Notes under the pieces: model-generated
The model's input: the letters and a program-made list of their open reading frames with translations, nothing else
What the model was told of the DNA's origin: nothing
Database searches by the model: none
Assembly (NCBI GenBank): GCA_959347315.1
Contig: OY365813.1
Location: forward strand, 21,024,854 to 21,088,853
DNA length: 64,000 nt
Direction of reading: 5' to 3'
Source of the DNA: Bimastos eiseni
Taxonomy: Eukaryota; Annelida; Clitellata; Crassiclitellata; Lumbricidae
Shown here: positions 58,123-64,000 of the stretch, one piece after another
Layout of the letters: the number at the start of each line of letters is the position of its first letter
How positions within the stretch are numbered: the first letter of the stretch is position 1
Made by a program: the position numbers and the translations under genes

Positions 58123-59017
58123 TGTTATTATTATTATTATTATTATTATAAATATTATTATTATCATCATCATCATCATTATCCTCCTAAGAACTGTTTG
58201 CTTACTGCTTCAGAGGCTTCCCACTTTAAATTCCACCTTATAGAGAATTTCTCTCCTAATCCATCTATCTCTCATGCTCAACGAAACCCGTCCTAACAGC
58301 TGTGCAGCTGCCTCGTCTCTCTCTGTCAACCGGATTCGGATCTTCACTTGGTACTATCTCGAAGACCCTTTGACACACGGCTCAGCGCTCGCGAATGAGC
58401 TGTCATTGCACTAGAACAGCGCTTTAGACTATTGAAAGCTTACGAATAAGATTGCCATTAGTAACAAGAGATTCTCAACGGGCTAGTGCTTTTATCTTCA
58501 TTAGTATAAAGAGTTCATGACGACTTTACGAACACAAAAATGGTCAATATTTTGATACTCTGCTGTAATAATACAACTTGAAGGCTGAGCGTTTTCCAAA
58601 TGGCGGGTCGCGACCCAGTACCATTCCAAGGAAGAAAAAATCCGAGTAGCCTAAATCTTTTAATTGAATATCTAATTTTATTAATTTGTATTAAACTAAA
58701 TGAATAAAATTATTGTATTCTGCAAGAGGTCAGTCACTCATCCTGAAGCTAGGCACCACCAAAATACAAGAAACGTGCTTGGACATTCATATCTGTTTCG
58801 TTTTACCTAAAGGCTAATAAAAACTTTAGTAGTTCACGATATAGAAGCATACAAATAGCCGGCAAAGGGAAAGTGTGGGAAACGCTGTAATAGCTTATTA
58901 GTGTTTAAGTTGTCGTGAAAATGGAAGAACACACGTTGCCTGAAATGTTTACCTACCTTGCGCGTAAGTTACAGCGCTTGCAATGGCAAGCAACGCCAGG
59001 ATGCTCCAACGAGTCAT
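51201..59017 (-). CDS. Chitinase C: secreted GH18 endochitinase with CBM14 domain
   Basis: Ten coding exons on the minus strand: 58957-59017, 57573-57753, 56805-57057, 56037-56161, 55571-55712, 54852-55037, 54551-54670, 53587-53735, 52678-52901 and 51201-51394. They join to 544 codons. Signal peptide MTRWSILALLAIASAVTYAQ; GH18 domain with [10 protein letters not shown], catalytic DGVDIDFE (E145), [10 protein letters not shown] and [14 protein letters not shown] all intact; a long mucin-like linker of repeated APPT units; a six-cysteine CBM14 domain ending CELE. It lacks the basic tail of A and B. It is the most divergent of the three. Intron 7 uses a GC donor (AAG|GCAAGT), a known minor donor class. 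An active extracellular chitinase is likely; the Thr-rich linker is probably O-glycosylated (inference). Confidence 0.9.
53289..53525 (+). mobile_element. tRNA-derived SINE in intron 8 of chitinase C
   Basis: A tRNA-like head (tgaggcggtggagtaactgc then gggtcgcaggttcgaatcaa, a clear B box) is followed by the frequent SINE phrase ccttgaacaagttgct and a body ending near cgtcataataaatac. No similar insert is seen in introns 8 of A or B. Confidence 0.6.
55375..55440. repeat. Perfect 66-bp palindrome without spacer, intron 5 of chitinase C
   Basis: Arms of 33 nt (55375-55407 and 55408-55440) are exact reverse complements meeting at an AAGCTT centre. The left arm starts ttgcataactttttgtaact. Outside, tcata and tatga flank it with a small offset. 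There is no counterpart in A or B. Confidence 0.92.
56195..56470. repeat. CAT/AAT triplet microsatellites in intron 3 of chitinase C
   Basis: Interrupted runs of catcat, aataat, attatt and agtagt. Open frames rich in His, Asn, Met or Ile here are artefacts. Confidence 0.9.
58045..58185. repeat. (ATT)n microsatellite in intron 1 of chitinase C
   Basis: A nearly pure tta/att run with a few interruptions, ending in atcatcatc. Confidence 0.92.
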
Positions 59018-59182
59018 AACGCCTTTGTTTGGGCGAAGTACGATTATCTTCAGGCGGTGATACCACCTTCACGCAGAATATGAAGACTTTTTCTCTGCGG
59101 AACTTAAACTGTCTAGTCTTCGATTACTTTTCTCGCTCGCTCACGCTGTAGTCTATGTGAAAGCTGGGTAATAACGGGCACT

Positions 59183-59189
59183 TTTTATA
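59183..59189 (-). promoter_or_regulatory. TATA box of chitinase C
   Basis: TATAAAA on the minus strand in the context GTCTATAAAA, 172 bp upstream of the ATG, followed by AGCTTTCACATAGAC at the likely start of transcription. Confidence 0.75.
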
Positions 59190-59413
59190 GACTTCGGCTG
59201 CGTTGGCCTAAGAGCAGCGTCTTAAAACTGATGACGCCAATCGGTTTATCTTCAGAAACAATAAACACTAACGTTCTGAACATCAGAATTGACTTGCACG
59301 AATTCTTATACTTCAGAACTGCTGAAAGACGATAGATAAGATAGTTCGAACGAACTAAGTTGAAGTATTTGAACCCGTTAATACTTCTATGAATAGATTT
59401 CTTTCATTGACTG

Positions 59414-59444
59414 TTCTTGAGTTTTCCTTATCGGTCTTCCACTC
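59414..59444 (-). promoter_or_regulatory. Conserved upstream block of chitinase C
   Basis: gagttttccttatcggtctt matches the blocks upstream of chitinases 0 and A. The minus strand has CCGATAAGG. Another gatagataagat cluster lies at about 59330-59341. Confidence 0.4.
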
Positions 59445-60121
59445 AGAGCCCACGCCACAGTCAGTGAGCTACGCTACATCTGAACTGCTTTCAAGCCGTA
59501 TTAAAAGAGCTCGCTTGAAATATATGCTTATCTTTCCGAGCAAGTGACATCAGAATTGGTGCAAAATATTTATGCGATTTTAACTCCCCAAATGAATGCA
59601 CATGTTCGCGTCATGCTAAAGCTACTGATTGACCAGCCTCTACTATGTTCATTTTCAACGAGGTTATCAGATGAGAAGCAGTTTGACAGAAGCGTTTCAA
59701 TGATTATTCGTAGTTATTATCGTGTTCGCTAACTCAATTTTAAAAGCCCTGCTCTAAAGCTGAGTCCTCGTAGGTGACCGAAAATACTTTTGTTGCTGCT
59801 CCATTATTTTAGAATTTCCATCAAAAATATCCTGCTATTTACTCTCGCTCGTGTGAAGACGCAAACGCTTCTTATGATTCTATTTATTTATTTGGAGCAC
59901 TTATATAGCGCTTTTTCAGAAGATCTACTCAGAAGCGCTTTCTACTCAAACTCGGATAAATAGGACAATACAACAGGGCTGAGTCAATGTAAACACGCCG
60001 GAGCGCCACCTAGCGCCTATCTCAATTGTACAAATCTATAGCACAGGAGTTACAAGACTTCCTCATATTCATTTAAGGACCTTTTATCGCGTGTCAAACT
60101 GCTGCTTCAATAAAAGATCTA
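59445..60121. other. Upstream flank of chitinase C, no gene seen
   Basis: No exon is supported. The text atatagcgctttttc ... agaagcgcttt at about 59905-59940 resembles the gcgcctct-type repeat tails elsewhere. Confidence 0.4.
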
Positions 60122-60220
60122 CAATGTGGCCCGAAAAAGTAACCCCCTACGGATGTTTGCTCATATTTCGGCCAAAAGTAGGAAATATTAAATGAAATTA
60201 TACAGGACGAAATTATAGTG
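60122..60220. mobile_element. Solo end of the long-TIR (mariner-like) family
   Basis: Begins after TA with caatgtggcccgaaaaagta and follows the first 90 bp of the element at 60516 closely (tttgctcatattt, ggccaaaagtaggaaat, aaatgaaattatacag). The rest of this copy is not recognised. Confidence 0.65.
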
Positions 60221-60515
60221 GACTTTTTCTCTAGCACGTCATCTCTTGATGTCATATGCAAAGATAAATCTATTTGCTGACCTGATTATGGTATGCTAAT
60301 TAATGACTTGTACATTATAGGCCATCATCGGAATGATGGAGGTCACTAATCAATACGATAAAATAAGCAATTTATTAGATATCGTAATCTATTCATGAGA
60401 GTGCAAGTACACAGCTCTTTACTTCCTGTGTTTGTATTAAGGTATTATTTTAAAACACATATTTTAAACTCAACGTGGCTCTTTTATTGTGACAATAATA
60501 TATATCAAAGATCTA

Positions 60516-61732
60516 CAGGGTGGCCCAAAAAAGTGACTCCCTACAGATTTTTGCTCATATTTTGGCCAAAAGTAGGAAATGTTAAATGAAATTATACAGA
60601 CTGAATGCCAATTCATATTTGCAAATAACAGTCAAATTTGACAAAAATATTTAAAACAGAACAAAAGTTAGGTCTTCATCACTTTTAATGAGTGCAACTA
60701 CTGATTTTTGATGGTCAAAAAACATTTTCGCCGCAAAAAGTTATAAAAAGCGAATTTATGAAGTCACATTTCAAGAAGTTGTAATAAAACACACTTCATA
60801 ATTATTATTATTGAGAAAAAACTGGAAATTATCGCATATGGAAGTCACGTTGACGTCATCTAGCACGCAGTCGATTAAGTTGGTGAATAAAAATGCTTTG
60901 CGATTAATCATTTTATGATAGCATTTGTAACAAAATAAACAAGGAAAAGGTGTCCGTGACAGATAAAATGTGTATACAGATACTTCATGAATCACGAGCG
61001 TGATCTTGGAGCCAAAGCTGTAATCAAAGCTCACTCTTAAATCACTGGAGCTGAGCTCTAATAAAAATATGCAGACGCATTGATGAATGGGATGGGCGGT
61101 GAAACGTCGTAAGGGCAGAGGAACAAATATCGAGCCTATTGACGAATTTATTTGATCACAGAATAGCTACATCAGAAATCATCTCAGTGCTCGGTAAAAT
61201 TTCAGCAGGGTTGAGTATCAGCCGCAATTCTGTTGGAAGATTTGCCAAAAAAGATCTGAACCTCACCATTTTTTGTCGTGTCCCTGGGCAAATTTTCACC
61301 GATGCAATAGCCCCCAACCAGGTCATCAAAACTTGCCAAATAGACTCAGAATATGTGTGGCTACTGGTGGTAGACACAAGTTGTTTTACAACAATTACTT
61401 GAGATGTGACCTCATAAAACCGTTTTTGTAACTTTTGCTCCGCAAGATGTTTTTGACTATCAAAAATCTGTGAGTGCACTCACTAAAAGTGATACAACTT
61501 TTGTTCAGAGGCGTTGTGACTCGTTAGAGCATCCTGAAGTTGCTTGCCATTGCAAGCGCGGTATCCTAACTTATGCGCAAGGTAGGTGAAATGTTTTAGT
61601 CAAATTTGGCGGTTATAACTTTAAGTAAATATCAGTTAGCTTAACCTCTGTAAAATTTCATTTACTAATCTTTACTTTTGGTCGAAATACTAGCAAAACA
61701 TCCGAGGGGCTACTTTTTAATGGTCTACCCTT
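60516..61732. mobile_element. Long-TIR, TA-flanked non-autonomous transposon (1217 bp)
   Basis: The left end cagggtggcccaaaaaagtg and the right end, reverse-complemented, aagggtagaccattaaaaag are each preceded by TA. The inverted arms continue for about 280 bp: ggccaaaagta, aaatgaaattatacag, acaaaagtt, tcacttttaatgagtgca, gatttttgatggtcaaaaa and tgaagtcacatttcaag all have inverted counterparts in 61375-61732. TA targets suggest the Tc1/mariner group. The interior shows no transposase. The right arm is about 80 bp longer because of the exon copy at 61516-61581. Confidence 0.8.
61516..61581 (+). pseudogene. Captured copy of chitinase exon 1 inside a transposon arm
   Basis: On the plus strand, opposite to the chitinase genes, gtgactcgttagagcatcct continues into text that matches chitinase C exon 1 at about 55 of 61 positions, through cttgccattgcaagcgcggt to gcgcaag and a GTAGGT donor. 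The start codon is GTG, the fourth codon is TAG and 5 bp are inserted, so it is dead. About 83 bp (61506-61588) were taken, including a few bases on each side of the exon. The opposite arm of the transposon lacks this piece. Confidence 0.8.
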
Positions 61733-61743
61733 TACATTGTACT

Positions 61744-61860
61744 GCACAATTTTTAATATTGTATTGTATTGTATATACATTCTTTCTATAGCGTCTCTCC
61801 CAGTACGACCTAATAAGTGACGCTCTCCGTGCGTAAACCCCGTGGGAAAGGAAATAAAGT
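61744..61860. repeat. Pentanucleotide-tailed repeat fragment
   Basis: (ttgta)n followed by tatagcgtctctcccagtac resembles the repeat tail at 26690-26740 and text near 63120-63220. Confidence 0.4.
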
Positions 61861-62192
61861 AGAAATCACGTCAGGTACTATTTCTAGAAGATTCTTGGAT
61901 CAACTTGATTGAGATCTGCTTCTTGAGCTGTCATGCTATATTGGCACAACAAGAGGGTCGTCGGTCGATCGCACGAGAAGGCACGATATCACATTGAACG
62001 GTCTTTGTTCTGTATGTCGTGACGCTATATGGCTGACAATCACATGTTTGATGGCAACGCTACTAAGAGGTCAGTTGTTGACCCGATTCAAAGACATCCA
62101 GATACTGGATTAAGTTCAAAATCGTCTTGATATTATGATCTGATTACGGGTATGGCGCCACCGCTTGATAGCTAGACATTAACGCAATTGTA

Positions 62193-62194
62193 AT

Positions 62195-62231
<37 letters not shown>

Positions 62232-62232
62232 G

Positions 62233-62265
<33 letters not shown>

Positions 62266-62370
62266 CCCTACTCCACCTACTACTTCCCCTACTTCACCTA
62301 CTACTACTACTACCACCACTGCTAATAATAATAATAACAATAATAATAATAATAACAATAATAATAATAC
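62193..62370. repeat. (CTA)n and (AAT)n microsatellites
   Basis: A run of about 25 cta triplets with interruptions, then aataat runs to about 62370. Confidence 0.93.
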
Positions 62371-62734
62371 ACTTGCAAGGGTGATGGAAAACTCCCAGAC
62401 CCAATTAATTAAGTCTACCTATCACTGAAGTAAGAATGCACAACATTTCGCACTGGTCCACATGTCGTCCTGTTCCTCTGATCGGATCCTTGAAGACACA
62501 GTCTACTCTTGTCCGTAGGTCATGCCACATTCCTCTTTATGGACACCTTCCGTAGAAAATATTTCTACATTTAACTCTTACAGTTTTGCTCTTTTCCACT
62601 AGTATAGAACACAAACTTCTTCAGTCCATACCCTCTCTTACTGAGGGTACATTCTACAAGACACAATTCGATCTCGCGCATTGGTCTTCTTAAGAGACAA
62701 TCGCATATCTTTGTGAGATAGGAACATGATTTCG

Positions 62735-62890
62735 CAGTTTACGATAGTCTATTTAGTTTCAACTAAATAGGCCTTTAGTACCATAATACGGTAATCTCTT
62801 AAGTCTTATCAAAACGGGCCTGTATTTTTATGTAGGCTACGGTAATCTATTTAGTCTCATCTAAATAGGCCTGTAGTTCTATACTCTCTG
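62735..62890. repeat. Imperfect tandem of a hairpin-forming unit
   Basis: tctatttagtttcaactaaa followed by tagg at about 62749 and tctatttagtctcatctaaa followed by tagg at about 62852 are each self-complementary (ctatttag/ctaaatag). A third, weaker copy lies between them. Confidence 0.55.
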
Positions 62891-64000
62891 GCGCCACTAT
62901 CAACGGTCCATTTTTGGTTAAACGATAGCAAAGGTCGGTATCTATTGATGTATTTCAATCGTATAATTTCGACCTCATTTTTGACTTTTTGAGTGTTATT
63001 GATGTTGAAGAATTGACAGAATGCTTAGAATTATTGAACCAGTGAACATTAGAAATCAGATTAGTCAGAAATGCTTCCGATAGATCGAACTTCGACACGG
63101 TTTCTCTTCGGACACTGCACTGCATTGTATTGTATTTTTGCATTGTATTGTATCTTATTGTATTTAAAGATTCGAGTCTATGATGCGCCTCTTAAAGCGA
63201 GCGACCACCAGGGGCTCTTCCAACGGTAAGATATCCTAGAATAAAGTCAGGTTTTGTGGCAACGAAAAGATGTGCCAGGGTCAACGGATACTATGGTGGT
63301 ACGAAAGAAGGGGAAACTCCGGGTAGGTTGATACCACAGCGGATGGTCAAAGCAGGCAAGGGCAAGGGACTGGGCTACGGACATTCTCAACTGAGGAACT
63401 ACAGAGTCAAGACTATCCGAAGGGAAGAATCCGAGGTGAATCGGTATCTGGAGTCACAATGGAAGGCCACTATTCACGGCAAGGCCCAGGTAGGATTGGT
63501 AAATGAGGCATTGAGGCTAAGTACCTTTAACCCGATGCCGGCAACAAGAGGAAGACAACGAAGATGTTCAAACATGAATGTAGAGTTTGGGAAAATAATA
63601 TTATGTGGTCGACGGGGAAAGGTTCGGCAGCTGTATTAAGAACCAAGGGTCCCTGTGGTTTAAATTGAATCGACAACGTGCTTCGTGATTGCGGCGCTAA
63701 AAAAGTTATTAGAAAGATATATTTGGTTAAGATAACCTTAATATTCAGAAACAGCCCGCCATCTTTGAGCTGGAGAGACAGAAGCCCTCGTGTAGGCCTA
63801 CATGGTTCACGCTCGTGAATAAGCTGGTGCTCTACGCTTGGCTTTCAAGTCTCACTTCATAATTATAAAATTTACGATTAAGATTATGGTTAAGGAACAC
63901 ATCGTTAATCACAACAACGAAATTGTGAAATTATCATAGATTCCAAAATATCATCCTTCCAAGTATATATTGGCAGCCGGGATCAGAAGCTATCGTGGAT
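62891..64000. other. Right end of window, no recognised gene
   Basis: It contains (tgtat)n text near 63120-63165 and an unrecognised open frame. The next chitinase-lectin unit, if present, would lie further right. Confidence 0.4.
63256..63639 (+). CDS. Unrecognised open frame, about 127 codons
   Basis: The frame is open on the plus strand and the protein would be basic and Gly/Arg-rich (GYYGGTKEGETPG, KAGKGKGLGYGH, NRYLESQWKATIHGKAQVG). The first codon listed is GTG, and no good Kozak ATG or splice context is evident. The composition differs from the surrounding AT-rich DNA, so it may be a relic of a mobile element or an exon of an unknown gene. I cannot assign a family. Confidence 0.2.
   Translation: MATKRCARVNGYYGGTKEGETPGRLIPQRMVKAGKGKGLGYGHSQLRNYRVKTIRREESEVNRYLESQWKATIHGKAQVGLVNEALRLSTFNPMPATRGRQRRCSNMNVEFGKIILCGRRGKVRQLY

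Noticed and set aside
60395..60589. Frame containing GWPKKVTPYRFLLIFWPK
   Set aside because: It is a translation of the transposon terminal repeat, not a gene.
61516..61581. Start of a functional chitinase gene in inverted orientation
   Set aside because: The start codon is GTG, codon four is a stop, and no exon 2 follows in the remaining 2.4 kb.

Overview
The window is AT-rich eukaryotic nuclear DNA from an animal, most likely an aquatic invertebrate. Genes are split by phase-matched GT-AG introns and surrounded by microsatellites, LINE relics, tRNA-derived SINEs and many non-autonomous DNA transposons. The sequence alone does not give the phylum.

The core is a tandem array with a period of about 18-20 kb. 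Each unit pairs a plus-strand secreted lectin gene with a minus-strand secreted GH18 chitinase gene, pointing towards each other. The first exon of chitinase 0 lies at 1236-1296 and the rest is off the left edge. Unit 1 has a decayed lectin exon (9782-10015) and chitinase A (11871-19218). Unit 2 has lectin 2 (25084-28354) and chitinase B (29639-39394). Unit 3 has lectin 3 (46007-48020) and chitinase C (51201-59017). I assembled the exons by hand from splice sites and paralogue comparison. Each complete chitinase has ten coding exons and 544 codons: signal peptide, GH18 barrel, Thr/Pro linker, C-terminal CBM14 chitin-binding domain. Each lectin has four coding exons: signal peptide, FTP (fucolectin/tachylectin-4/pentraxin-1, F5/8C-like) domain, PAN/apple-like domain.

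Units 2 and 3 are similar over most of their length, introns and flanks included, so insertions present in only one copy can be read against the empty site in the other. This shows hAT-like elements with 8-bp target duplications, a decayed Tc1 transposon just upstream of lectin 2, a LINE 3' end, C-rich long-TIR elements and intronic MITEs that arrived after the duplications.

The most notable points are: (1) chitinase B keeps the DxxDxDxE catalytic motif but has lost the neighbouring GGWNFG segment and changed the last strand motif, so it may be a chitinase-like lectin; (2) a TA-flanked long-TIR transposon at 60516-61732 carries, in one arm only, a decayed copy of the chitinase signal-peptide exon with its splice donor; (3) a perfect 66-bp palindrome without spacer lies in an intron of chitinase C; (4) chitinase B holds a partial duplicate of its exon 2. 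Secreted chitinases and lectins amplified as a pair would suit chitin digestion or recognition of microbial or fungal surfaces, but that role is inference.
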